Made by a program: the position numbers and the translations under genes | The notes under the pieces: model-generated | Seen by the model: the letters and a program-made list of their open reading frames with translations, nothing else | What the model was told of the DNA's origin: nothing | The model's database searches: none | Source of the DNA: Botryllus schlosseri | Taxonomy: Eukaryota; Chordata; Ascidiacea; Stolidobranchia; Styelidae | Assembly: GCA_000444245.1 (NCBI GenBank) | Contig: ATSW01012801.1 | Location: 1 to 20,697 of the forward strand | DNA length: 20,697 nucleotides | Direction of reading: 5' to 3' | Shown: positions 11,305 to 19,749 of the stretch, in pieces | How positions within the stretch are numbered: position 1 is the stretch's first letter | Layout: every line of letters begins with the position of its first letter

Positions 11305-11459
11305 TATCGAAACACTATGAACACTTAACAACAACAATGTCGATTGAATAGTGACCTTATGAATGTTATTAGCAAATTAACCATATCCGCTAATAAGCAT
11401 TCATCCTGGTCAATATTCAATCGATATTGTCGTTGTTTACTGATAAGAATGTTTCGATA
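11305..11459. repeat. 155-bp fold-back hairpin, MITE-like
   Basis: Two arms of about 68 bases pair across a loop of about 15 bases (AAATTAACCATATCC, near 11371-11385). Outer ends are TATCGAAACA on the left and TGTTTCGATA on the right. Inner blocks AACAACAACAATGTCGATTG and CAATCGATATTGTCGTTGTT pair, as do the GTTATTAGC and GCTAATAAGC blocks. Arm identity is about 75-80% by eye. It is most simply a fold-back MITE. A structured RNA is possible, but nothing shows that it is transcribed. No unambiguous target duplication is visible. Confidence 0.7.
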
Positions 11460-11589
11460 AGTATGTTTTTCCATTCAATTTAAATATTATCTATGTCGCC
11501 GTCACTGATATATATTAAATTTGAATAATGTGGCTGCTATAAATAAGCTTAAAAAAGAATAGAAATAGGCCATGGCCGTCATATATTTC

Positions 11590-11865
11590 TGTCTGTGATG
11601 TTTTTCGGTATATACACCGACTCACGTTATACTACATACACACGACCTGTGCATATGCGTACAACGTGTGCATGATGTACACTGTACAGTGTACACATGC
11701 CGCTGGACAAGGAAGGTACAGATATAGCCCTGCAAGACTTTCAATGTCTTGCACCATCCAAGCGGGGATGTCATGGATATACCAGTGTTACTAATTAGGT
11801 TATTGGTCTGACCCAACCAGAGATTGAACCCACGATCAAGAAGGCGGACTCATTATCAGTTTATT
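11590..11865 (-). mobile_element. tRNA-derived SINE, fuller copy
   Basis: On the minus strand the head contains GAGTCCGCCTTCTTGATC followed by the B-box-like GTGGGTTCAATCTC (about 11819-11832), the usual tRNA-derived SINE arrangement. The A-box region is degenerate. The body (TTGGATGGTGCAAGAC, GGGCTATATCTGTACC, TTGTCCAGCGGCAT) and the 3' end (GAGTCGGTGTATATACCG) match the headless copy at 940-1095. Relative to that copy it carries a 14-bp insertion inside a perfect 20-bp palindrome at 11676-11695, described separately. The open frame at 11622-11816 is a by-product of this element. Confidence 0.75.
11675..11696. repeat. Doubled octamer with palindromic filler in the SINE
   Basis: The plus strand reads ATGTACAC, then TGTACA, then GTGTACAC. 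The octamer is thus duplicated (one mismatch) around a 6-bp palindromic filler, and the core 20 bases form a perfect inverted repeat. The sister SINE copy near 1010 has a single ATGCACAT-like octamer here and no filler. An 8-bp duplication around a short palindromic filler is the footprint expected after excision of a hAT-type transposon, whose flanking ends pass through hairpins. Excision is inferred; no element remains. Confidence 0.5.
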
Positions 11866-11869
11866 CAAA

Positions 11870-12935
11870 TATCCCCCCTTGCGAAAATTTACTGAATATG
11901 GCGAATCATGCGATGCCTAACAACCAATGGCATAAGGTGCTTGTAGTCTCTGTATTGCGATAGCATTCCCGAACTTCCATCGCAGAAAAAGTTTATATGG
12001 ATTTAATCGAAATGCAAGGATGAAAATAAATATTATTTCAATATTCAGTCCCATAATGCCGTTAGCAATTACTCGTATATAGCCAGTGCTTTGCAATTTT
12101 GATATGATTGAACTCGTTTGACGTGCAGAAGACGAGTATACCTACAACGGCAGAAAAGTTATGATCTCACTAAAAGATACAGACGCAGATTGCTCTAATT
12201 ACACCACTTCGCACGGAAAAAGAGTGGAAACCACAACCCATATTCTGCTAATTAATTTTAAGTTGGATGACTATGAAGATTTTAGCGGATTTGCTATAAT
12301 ATTCAATAGCATGAAAGATTAACTCTAATGTTACCGCATTCTCTGAATCAATGTGTGACGGAACACTACACCCGATTCGATTATTTTTACAAATGTGTCA
12401 GTAACGATTTGGAGGAGCCTTCTACCAACAATCGCGATCAACGATAATGCGAAGATAAACATTACTAATTTCGCAACAAAACAGAGGTTATGAGATAATT
12501 TTTCTCACTCCGTGAGTCCGTGACTACGTGACCATTCGACCTGGATGCATCATCCAAATCAAGCTGTTTAGCATTCACGGAAACAACGGAATGATTTAAA
12601 ATCAAATCTGACGGAATGTGAACTCTTACTTCATATCTGATGAAAGCAAGGGCTTGAGGTAAGCACACTACGAGGATCGTAAAACGTATTTTGAAGTTGA
12701 ACAGTGAACACTTATGGGATGTATCTTATTCCTTTCAGTAGCTTCTCCTCGAATATCATCACCCTATAATAAAGTGAGGAAAAATAAGGGAAACTATATG
12801 GAACATAGATAGAGTACACTATAGTATGGTATGGTAACTTAGTATAGTATAGTAAGAGGCACATGAAAGAATATGTAACACGTAATTAAATTACACTAAA
12901 TGAAGATATTATCCACGTTCTACCAGCTATAGACC
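11870..12935. other. Intergenic, nothing but a short pentamer run
   Basis: A degenerate TATAG/TATGG pentamer run lies at about 12822-12853. The minus-strand open frame at 12465-12668 shows no recognisable motif. I see no other gene, RNA or transposon end. Confidence 0.45.
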
Positions 12936-12937
12936 CG

Positions 12938-13330
12938 TCGTATCAGGGTTCTATACCAATACCGAGAAAACCATTACCGAGAATGGACATTACCGAGAAT
13001 GCCATTACCGAGAATGGACATTACCGAGAATGGACACCACCGAGAATGGTCATTGCCGAGAATGGCCAATGTCAAGAATATAGGTTACTGGGACTGATGT
13101 TGTCAAGGAATTTATACCTGAGCATCGATACCGAATGTGACAACGCCGTAATGCACACACACGACCAATTCATACGCATAACATGCCTGCATTGCATATA
13201 TTGCATTCTCGGTAATGACCATTCTCGGTGGTGTCAATTCTCGGTAATGTCAATTCTCTGTGGTGTCCATTCTAGGTAATTCCATTCTTGGTAATGGTTT
13301 TCTCGGTATTGACCGGACACCTCGTATCAG
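12938..13330. mobile_element. Fold-back DNA transposon with 9-bp target duplication
   Basis: The element proper is 12947-13321 (375 bp). It is flanked by exact 9-bp direct repeats TCGTATCAG at 12938-12946 and 13322-13330. The ends are inverted repeats of roughly 120-125 bases. The outer 17 bases align without gaps and share GGT...CAATACC, followed on both sides by GAGAAAACCATTACC. The arms consist of about six or seven tandem units of 16 bp (ACCGAGAATGGACATT) on the left and the reverse complement on the right, around a unique centre of about 120 bp. No transposase is encoded; the open frame at 12983-13279 only translates the tandem units. Long tandem-built arms plus a 9-bp duplication are typical of Foldback or Mutator-like (MULE) non-autonomous elements, which is the likely class. 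Confidence 0.75.
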
Positions 13331-13410
13331 TAGGTTACTTGTATGGAAGGAAATATAAAGATTTTCGCATTTCCTCATTAAAATTGGAAATAATATTACT
13401 ATCCGCGAGT

Positions 13411-13803
13411 ATATATTTTAGGGTTACCATACGCCCACTTTTAGGAGGATTTGTCCTCTTTTTGGACTATTTTGAAAGTGTCCTCGGAGGACGCCCAAAT
13501 GTCCTCTTTTTTGGAGATTTTGCCCTCTTTTTTCAGTATATTGTTTAAATATAGGGTAAAGTTCGAATGAGATACAGTAAATCAGCACTGAAGTAACGCT
13601 CCAGCGGCTATTTCGGGAGCTGGAAAGCTGACCTTTTTTGTCAACCAACCAAGCAACCAACCAATCAACCAACCAAAGAAAAGTGTCAATTTCTGGAGCC
13701 GAGTCGGAAACATAACTTTTTTTTACTCCAGTATTGTAAGTCGGAAAATTTTGAAAAAGTGTCTCTTTTCACATTTCCAAAATATGGTAACCGTAATATA
13801 TTT
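13411..13803. mobile_element. hAT-type MITE with exact 8-bp target duplication
   Basis: The element is 13419-13795 (377 bp), bounded by TSD ATATATTT at 13411-13418 and 13796-13803. The ends are TAGGGTTACCATACG on the left and the complement of TACGGTTACCATATT on the right. Internally the left part has several GTCCTCTTTTT-like blocks in direct repeat, a known feature of widespread GGGTTACCATACGTCC hAT MITEs. A (CAAC)n-type run (about 13641-13676) interrupts the right half. The TSD has TA in the middle, as in the Buster branch of hAT. No transposase is encoded; the open frames at 13288-13548 and 13424-13672 fall across it by chance. Confidence 0.8.
13641..13676. repeat. CAAC tetranucleotide microsatellite
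   Basis: An imperfect run of CAAC/CAAG/CAAT units lies inside the 377-bp hAT MITE. It probably expanded after insertion or came with the family. Confidence 0.8.
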
Positions 13804-13809
13804 GTTTTG

Positions 13810-14355
13810 TTTGATTCGCTTTGTCCATTGTAGATATTCAAATATGGCATAATGCAATGTGTCTGCAATGACTATAACTCGTTTGCGTTCCGAAATATAT
13901 TAGATACATACGGACATTGGTTTTCTTCTTTGGTTTTGTCATTAACCCAGCAACCTGAAATAGCTCTTGAATTATCCTAGGGGTGTGCGATACGTGTCTC
14001 GTTAACCACAAGAGGTCGGAAGAGCAGTCGTAACTAAATTGCTCACGTAGCGTAGCACGATTGCTCAACCGAGCGGTAACGCTGATCTAGGTATTCGCGA
14101 ACTTTTAGGGAATATAGACTCCGAACGTAATGGGATATTCAGCGTTGGGAATTGAAATGAAGAGAAGCCACGTGCCGCAGAAAAGACGCGCGGAAGCAGG
14201 CGGAGGGACGCATGCGGATTGCGAGCCGCGACTTCGTCAGACCTGCTCTATGCCATTTTAGAATACCGCGTACGCAAACGGAATTGGTATTGGGAGAGTA
14301 GATAAACCTCAATCACCTATTCGTGGGCATGGATGTTAGAGCGGAACTCGAATGC
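13810..14355. other. Intergenic between two hAT insertions
   Basis: No gene is seen. A GC-rich stretch at about 14195-14235 contains GCATGCGGATTGCGAGCCGCG. This resembles the subterminal GC-rich part of GGGTGTCAAAC-type hAT MITEs and may be a remnant related to the fragment at 14362. Confidence 0.4.
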
Positions 14356-14361
14356 ATAACA

Positions 14362-14412
14362 CATGGGTGTCAAACATGCGCTGTTCGAGCTGCATCTAGC
14401 TCGCCACACGAT
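14362..14412 (+). mobile_element. Fragment of a GGGTGTCAAAC-type hAT MITE
   Basis: The sequence CATGGGTGTCAAACATGCG followed by CGAGCTGCATCTAGCTCGCC resembles the end of hAT MITEs with the terminal pattern CAGGGGTGTCAAAC and a GC-rich GCCGCATGTGGCTCGCC block. Only one end is visible; no matching TTTGACACCC end or target duplication was found nearby. This is a decayed or one-sided copy. Confidence 0.45.
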
Positions 14413-14566
14413 TCCTCCCGCTCGCCAAGTAATTCTGAGGTAATGGGGAAATGTTTTATCCATTATTATCCAGCCCATTCCTAAAAAAAGTTGAAATAGT
14501 AATAAGAAATACTTTGACGTAAATGATCTCTCAAGATGGAACGTGTCGCACATGTTCATGGAATAC

Positions 14567-15577
14567 ATTATAACTAGGGATGGTGTGAACCTTTGAAAGG
14601 TTCAGGTTCGTGTGAACGCGAACCTTTTTAAAAGGTTCTGTGTGAACGCGAACGTGAACTTCATGACGTCACGTGACGTCATATTGCTAATTCCAACCCT
14701 GTCTTTCGATGAAGTGATAGCCTATATTAATGTACGCGATATACCTAGCGATGACTCGGGCCACATAATGCCACAATGCTGAAGTACATATTGGCGTTTT
14801 AAACGTAGCTAAATGTATCAACTAAGGCAATCAAAAGATATAATACTCCCATAAAACCAATATCTTCCGTCGCTTTGCCAACAATTTCGACGAAGACTTA
14901 CCAGGGAATAAAAGCCTCGCCTTAACGGTCTAGGCCAGACCGGACAATGTAGGCCTATTCGGCGTCCGAGTATTGCTACATTGATATTGAGCAGAGTGTA
15001 AAATGGGATCCTTTACTTGCTACCGACATTACCCCATCGACAAATTATACAGCCGTAGCCAACACCTCAATCGCACGGATTAGGTAATAATGATGCAGTA
15101 AAGATATGAAGTCAAAATTGACCCCGTGCGCCTGCTACATTTTTACATCAGAAATGATATCAATCTCATTGATTGGTTGAATAAGCATCATTCGCTGCTG
15201 ACTACGTATGTCGCTCGTGATGTTGTGTGATTGCGAATCTAGCTCACAGCAGAGGGTCACTAAATATTCACAAACGGAAAGCTGGATATTTCGAGCAAAC
15301 TTTTGTAACAAAGCAAGTAAAACTTTTGAGATTGCCAAAGTGCTCGTTTGGTGTTGATTTTTAATGCTGTCAGAGCCATGCATAGAGTGGCCCGCAGTTG
15401 AAATGAAATAAATTTGAACCAAAGATGTTATAATGAAGTGAAAATTGTAATATATGAGAAAGGTTCACAGTGCAGAACCTACCAAGGTTCTGTTGTGAAC
15501 GCGAACCTCTAAGTTCCCGAGGTTCACACACAGAACGCGAACGTGAACCTCACGTTCACACCATCCCTAATTATAAC
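14567..15577. mobile_element. 995-bp non-autonomous hAT transposon
   Basis: The element is 14575-15569, flanked by exact 8-bp duplications ATTATAAC at 14567-14574 and 15570-15577. This TSD fits the nTnnnnAn pattern of the Ac branch of hAT. Terminal inverted repeats are TAGGGATGGTGTGAAC on the left and GTTCACACCATCCCTA on the right, perfect over 16 bp. Both subterminal regions carry many GTGAACGCGAACC and AAGGTTC motifs in both orientations, the layout of hAT transposase binding sites. The centre is mostly AT-rich. A minus-strand open frame of 95 codons at 15135-15422 shows no transposase motif. A 20-bp perfect palindrome near the left end is described separately. The exact TSD and TIRs suggest a fairly recent insertion. 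Confidence 0.9.
14663..14682. promoter_or_regulatory. Palindrome with two CRE sites around an E-box
   Basis: ATGACGTCACGTGACGTCAT is a perfect 20-bp inverted repeat. It contains two full TGACGTCA cyclic-AMP response elements and a central CACGTG E-box. It lies in the left subterminal region of the 995-bp hAT. CREB/ATF and bHLH proteins are known to bind such cores in animals; binding here is inference. A diverged hAT relative near 19.2 kb keeps CGTCACGTGA at the corresponding place. Confidence 0.4.
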
Positions 15578-16165
15578 CACCCGACGGAAGTGTTACATTT
15601 TCATTCTGTAGTCACCATTATACGAACAAGTCGGTAGCAATGACATCAAATTTCGAGAAAGCAAAATAGAGTGCACTGATATCATAGTGGGCCAGAAATT
15701 ATTATGGCGTAAATGCTGCGCAAGTTGAAACCCTACTGATAATAATTTATTAGTAATGAATCAATTTCCAACGTTTACAGTTAGGAACAACGCCACATCA
15801 CGACTAAAGAATGGGGATATCTCATAGAAATATGCCAACTTATTCCGTCGTTAGACCCACCGTTTTAGTGGTTGGTAACTGTATTCGACACACCAATCAT
15901 CATATTTCCAAATTGCGTTATTTGCGAATAAAGACGTTTCTATAGTATAGAGCCCAATGATCCGTAGTATTATATATACTTGTAACTGGTATCCTAGGGA
16001 TTGATTGCGGAGCATTCCAGCGAAAAATCAATGGTAATAATTTGCAGGTTAACATTTTGGAATCATTTGACTGGTGAGGCCCGCAAGTCATCAAAAGGTT
16101 TCTATCCAGCCGGATCTGCTTCTATTCAAAATATTATTTTACTGTTTAAGAAACCGAGTACATAA
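15578..16165. other. Intergenic upstream of the LINE remnant
   Basis: No reverse-transcriptase motif is recognisable in the frames upstream of the LINE remnant, so the LINE appears 5'-truncated somewhere in or near the end of this interval. No gene or other repeat is seen. Confidence 0.4.
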
Positions 16166-16300
16166 CCGCCATGGTTGAATCAACAACTTGTTGTCGACGA
16201 CTTGAAATTGACGCTGATCAGCTCCGGGGCACACGATCCTGAATACATACGTCAAGAATGTGAACGTTACATAGCGACGCGCTACCATACTTATATGAAG

Positions 16301-16412
16301 GTGTACACTGTACACCAGTGGTTCTCAACCTTTTTCGCCTCGCGGACCGGTAAAATTTCAAAAAATGTCTGATCGGCGGTTGAGAACCACTGCTGTACAC
16401 TACAGTGTACAC
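16301..16412. repeat. Outer octamer duplication around the MITE and filler
   Basis: GTGTACAC occurs at 16301-16308 and again at 16405-16412. The 104 bases from 16301 to 16404 hold one octamer, a TGTACAC part, the MITE and its TSD, and a TACA filler. If they are left out, the LINE reads on in frame as K-V-Y-T-D-S-S, the expected RNase H motif. Without the MITE and one TSD the residue is a near-perfect palindrome: GTGTACACTGTA, CAC, TACAGTGTACAC. This suggests an earlier insertion and excision at GTGTACAC that left a footprint, followed by the MITE landing within it. The order of events is inferred. Confidence 0.55.
16308..16400. mobile_element. 77-bp Buster/SPIN-like hAT MITE inside the LINE
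   Basis: The element is 16316-16392, with TSD CTGTACAC at 16308-16315 and 16393-16400. Its inverted ends are CAGTGGTTCTCAACC and GGTTGAGAACCACTG, perfect over 15 bp. The next bases (TTTTTCGCCTCGCGGACC) match the usual interior start of animal hAT MITEs of this type. The terminal pattern is that of the Buster branch, which includes SPIN, and the TSD fits that branch's nnnTAnnn consensus. It sits within the RNase H domain of the LINE and so post-dates it. The open frames at 16218-16412 and 16291-16503 on the minus strand are shadows of this region. Confidence 0.88.
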
Positions 16413-17229
16413 CGACAGCTCGAAAACAAATAAGCGCGGTGGTGCAGCATTTTGGGTCGAAAAATTTCAATATTCTCATTAGGTCTCGCGTAACGCCAAA
16501 CAATCAATATTTTCCTCGGAATTGTACGCAATTATGTTGAGTCTAAACTGGGCGAGGAACGCATATATGCCGTCCAAACAGTTAGCTATATTCTCTGACA
16601 GTCAAAGCGCATTGATGTCAATGAAAAACAATGTTAATTCGAATAGTTTTATTGAAATATTATCTTACTTTGCAGAAACCTGGCCCCAAATGGAGTACAA
16701 GCGACGTTTATTTGGATTCCCACTCCCACAGGAATGCGTGGCTATGAAATGGGTGGATGAACTCGCAAAACCAGCCGCTAGCAAACCTGGATCCAACGAC
16801 GAAAACGAAATGATTCTGTCACTTCCCGAAATGAAATCATACACCAATGGACTATATGTATTGTGAAGTGGATATCGGAATTAAATGGTATCAAGCGAGA
16901 CTCTGTACCTTCATATTCCATTCTCATGCATTACCCGTCCACGAAATTTGTCGCAGAGGAAATCATCAATTATATTGAGACTACAAACTGGACACTGTAA
17001 ATTGAACTGGTACCTCCATCGCATGAGTGGCCATGACAGTGATCTCTGAGATACGTGCAGCGCTTCAGAAACTGTAGAACATTTTTAGATACCATACCAG
17101 AGACAACATCAAAAAAACGTAGCCAAACGTAGCAGAGTGAGCTTTACTTTGGAATGTCTGTTAACTGATCCGCACATGGTTATTCCGGTTGTAGATTTTT
17201 TTTGTATTGTGTGGACATACCTGATTTAA

Positions 17230-18770
17230 CTATAGCTCCGTCAAGTCTGGTGCACAAGACAGTGGAAGTCGAGTACCATAAAATCCCTTATGCATAGCCT
17301 TTACCAGCCATCCTGCTTAGACTCACTACGGCAGTATACCCTTCAAAGAACTTTAATAGTGTTTTCATGCCGTGTTAATCAAGGACTGGTGCTCTGATAT
17401 TAGAAAAGTTTTTAGATGGTTTGTTGGGAACCCCCTCTCAAATACACAATCCAGTTGTCTATACGACTTATCGCAAAAAGCTCTTGCAAGTACATTGATG
17501 CAGGATATGAGTCAACACGGACACTCATGAGGTGAATGTTATAAGACTTCTATTATTGTCTCTCGCATCACACAACATACATGGCAACAGGAAACTGTTA
17601 TGTGAAGATACGGAGACGAGTAATATAATCAAGTCATTATAGTTTACTGATAAGCGTTTACGACATTACGAGTACAACCACAAGGTGGTTTTAAAAGTGA
17701 CTACGCGGTACCAGGAAAATAGATTTGTGAAATTTCGGCAACCACATGTCAATAGAAAATAGATCACGGTGCAAAATAACAAGAAGTGATGGGTAGCCTC
17801 CCATGGCATCAGGATATAATAGCGAGAGTGTTGAAACAGCGAGTGTCGAAATAGCGCGTGGGGGTTGATTATGCTGGCGTTTAGGCTGTGGTTAGCTTAG
17901 GTTAGAGTTTAGAGTCGCCATCATAACACAAGATACAATGACAGTGACTGTGTTCGCTCTGGGTATTTTAAACGGAAGCCGTTTGTGAATGTGTATAGCT
18001 GCGAGATTTCTTGCGATTGCGCGTTTAGCGAAGCCTAGAGATATACGCAGTGCTACCGAACGAAGGGGAAGGAGCGTGATGATAGAAACGATCTAAGAAA
18101 AACGGTAAAATTGCTCTCTCATATTGTTGTAGCATTACAGCCCGTATGATAAACACGTTAGCTGGTTTGCTTTTGTGGTAATCTGATATTTAAAAAAGGC
18201 TATGGTCATTGGTCAGTACCACTAGGCATCCATCAAAAATCAAATAATGTGGTTCTGAAATGCCACTATATTGTATCAGTAATTGGTAAAGTAGCTCTGG
18301 ACTTGCAAAGTTGTCGTCTGTGGTCGAAGCGTATAATTGTATATGAAGCAAAATTTGGATCGGAATCCATACCGGGAGAGTGAGTTAAATACCCACGAAA
18401 AATGCCTCCTTAGAAACTTCCAGAAATTTCGCACTTTATGCTAATTATATAATTATAATCATGTACTATCTCCTATACATCAAAGTAGCCTACTCGTGTG
18501 ATTCGGATAATGTATATTATCATAGATTTCTCATACAGGGTGTAAACTGCACAAAATGGTAACATTTTCCGAAGCTCAATGTGTTCGGAACTTCGCATTC
18601 AAATCCTTCTTATGCTTGGATAATAATTTTTAAATGCTTCCAACTTGGTCATTTTGGTGTTAAAAACAACACTGGTTTCAACGAGGTGGTCGGCAATAAA
18701 CGAGCAACGCATGAGCTAGGCTTACGAAATGAGTCTAGGAAATGCTTAGGGATGATGCTGGATTTCATTT
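17230..18770. other. Intergenic, possible LINE 3' tail, nothing else recognised
   Basis: Sequence just after 17229 may include the 3' untranslated end of the LINE, but I see no tail or target duplication to set its limit. A small perfect stem, AACCAC-AAG-GTGGTT, lies at about 17679-17693. Degenerate TTAGG-like units (TTAGGCT, TTAGCTTAGGTTAGAG) occur at about 17880-17912. No gene or RNA is recognised. The open frame at 18581-18772 has no motif. Confidence 0.4.
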
Positions 18771-18875
18771 AAAACAAAAGTGTTCTAAAAGACTTTGTTT
18801 TAAAAATGTGTTCTTTGTTTAAAACAGTGTTTTTATAAAAGACCTTTTTAAAATAAACAAATTGTGTTTTTATAA
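18771..18875. repeat. AT-rich low-complexity stretch
   Basis: TTTAAAACA, GTGTTCT and GTGTTTTTATAA blocks are repeated irregularly, partly as imperfect inverted copies (AAAACAAAAGTGTTC and AAAACAGTGTTTTTATAAAAG). This looks like a small decayed tandem array. Confidence 0.5.
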
Positions 18876-19204
18876 GTCGCAAAATTATGCCATAATTGTG
18901 TAAAATACTTTCCAAAAACATTTTGTATGAGCCTATGGACAATTGCAACCAGATATAGCCGACGCATATCGATATGGGAGGGTTGTAACTCTCAAAATAG
19001 TCGGTTCAACATGAATAGTACAGATATTTCGTCAAAGGAGCGATATTTACCCTATATTTTTAACTGTCAATGTCAATCCACTATGGCGTCACAATCGAAT
19101 ATTCGTGACGTCATGGTTGAAAAACAAACAAACAAAAAAACAATAAAGAACATGTTTCAAATTAGGGCCTTAAACATGTTTAATTTAAATTGATTTTTGT
19201 TCTA

Positions 19205-19290
19205 AATGCAACCCTATGGCGCGAAACCTTAAAAGGTTCCGGCTCGTTTGGACACGAACACGAATACCCACATATTTCGTCACGTGAATG
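19205..19290 (+). mobile_element. Diverged relative of the 995-bp hAT, left end only
   Basis: The stretch CTATGGCGCGAAACC, AAAAGGTTCCGGCTCGT, GGACACGAACACGAA and CGTCACGTGA follows the same order as the left end of the element at 14575 (ATGGTGTGAACC, GAAAGGTTCAGGTTCGTG, GAACGCGAAC, CGTCACGTGA). Similarity is about two thirds by eye. No right end or target duplication was found, so this is a decayed or truncated copy. Confidence 0.5.
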
Positions 19291-19470
19291 GATAATTGTA
19301 ATTCAAACATACAACACTTTTGCCTTCTTGTCTTCGCGCCTGTATTCATAAGATATTGCCGGGATAGCAGGGTTAGTGTCATGCGAAAGATGTTACTCCT
19401 GACAAGGTGACTGGAGCAAAATGTCATGCCGTGATCTTATTACAAACTATGGTAATATTATATTATATAT

Positions 19471-19506
19471 AGGGGTAGTTATGGGCCCATAAGTAGGCCT
19501 ACCCCT
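19471..19506. repeat. Two-part small hairpin
   Basis: AGGGGTAG at 19471-19478 pairs with CTACCCCT at 19499-19506, enclosing the perfect 14-bp palindrome TTATGGGCCCATAA at 19479-19492. A run of TATTATAT lies immediately upstream. It may be a tiny insertion end or a cruciform-prone site; function unknown. Confidence 0.5.
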
Positions 19507-19749
19507 TATTCGCAACCAGTATTGCTGGGCTATAGTCAGATAACCTTTTGGCACCAGGAACAAACTAGCAGATGATTGTTCTCATCTGCGCCAGTAACGG
19601 ATGTGAGATCCGGTAAACTAAAGGGACACCAGGTTATTGGAGTTCCGGGTTCCAAAGTTCACAATTGGGTGGAACTAGATGCAACTCCAAATGTTTTAAT
19701 TATTGTATTGACTGTGCCACTAACTCTTTAGTATCTCCTAATTATTACA

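Larger units (their letters stand above)
16166..17229 (+). pseudogene. LINE ORF2 3' end: RNase H and C-terminal zinc-knuckle-like region
   Basis: This is the decayed 3' part of a non-LTR retrotransposon polyprotein, most like I/Jockey-related LINEs that carry an RNase H domain after the reverse transcriptase. It starts with PPWLNQQL at 16166. RNase H motifs follow in order: VYTDSS (first catalytic Asp, about 16405-16422), SSELYAI with the catalytic Glu (about 16513), FSDSQSAL with the second Asp (about 16594), a WIPTPTG block in a shifted frame (about 16713), and VDELAK (about 16754). The tail then reads IVKWISELNG (about 16860), LQTGHCKLNWYLHRM (about 16980), a Cys-containing DTCSASETVEHF block (about 17050) and SFTLECLL, ending at a stop at 17227-17229. 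Damage seen: an in-frame stop at 16480, a stop at 17047 where a Cys codon is expected, another after ETVEHF, and frame changes around 16710-16755 and 16860. A MITE-containing insertion splits the first RNase H motif. No enzymatic activity is expected. Confidence 0.8.

Noticed and set aside
12983-13279. Open frame of 98 codons with repeated TENG/AENG-like residues
   Set aside because: It is a translation of the 16-bp tandem units and the inverted arm of the fold-back element, not a gene.
15135-15422. 95-codon minus-strand frame inside the 995-bp hAT as a transposase fragment
   Set aside because: No hAT transposase motif such as the C-terminal dimerisation block or a BED zinc finger can be seen; the element looks non-autonomous.
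17880-17912. TTAGG-like units as interstitial telomere sequence
   Set aside because: Only a few degenerate units with irregular spacing; not enough to distinguish from chance.
19719-19731. ACTAAC followed by TCTTTAG as a splice or trans-splice acceptor just before the ATG at 19750
   Set aside because: The distance from the putative branch point to AG is only about 8 bases, shorter than usual, and no upstream exon is evident. It cannot be supported without transcripts.
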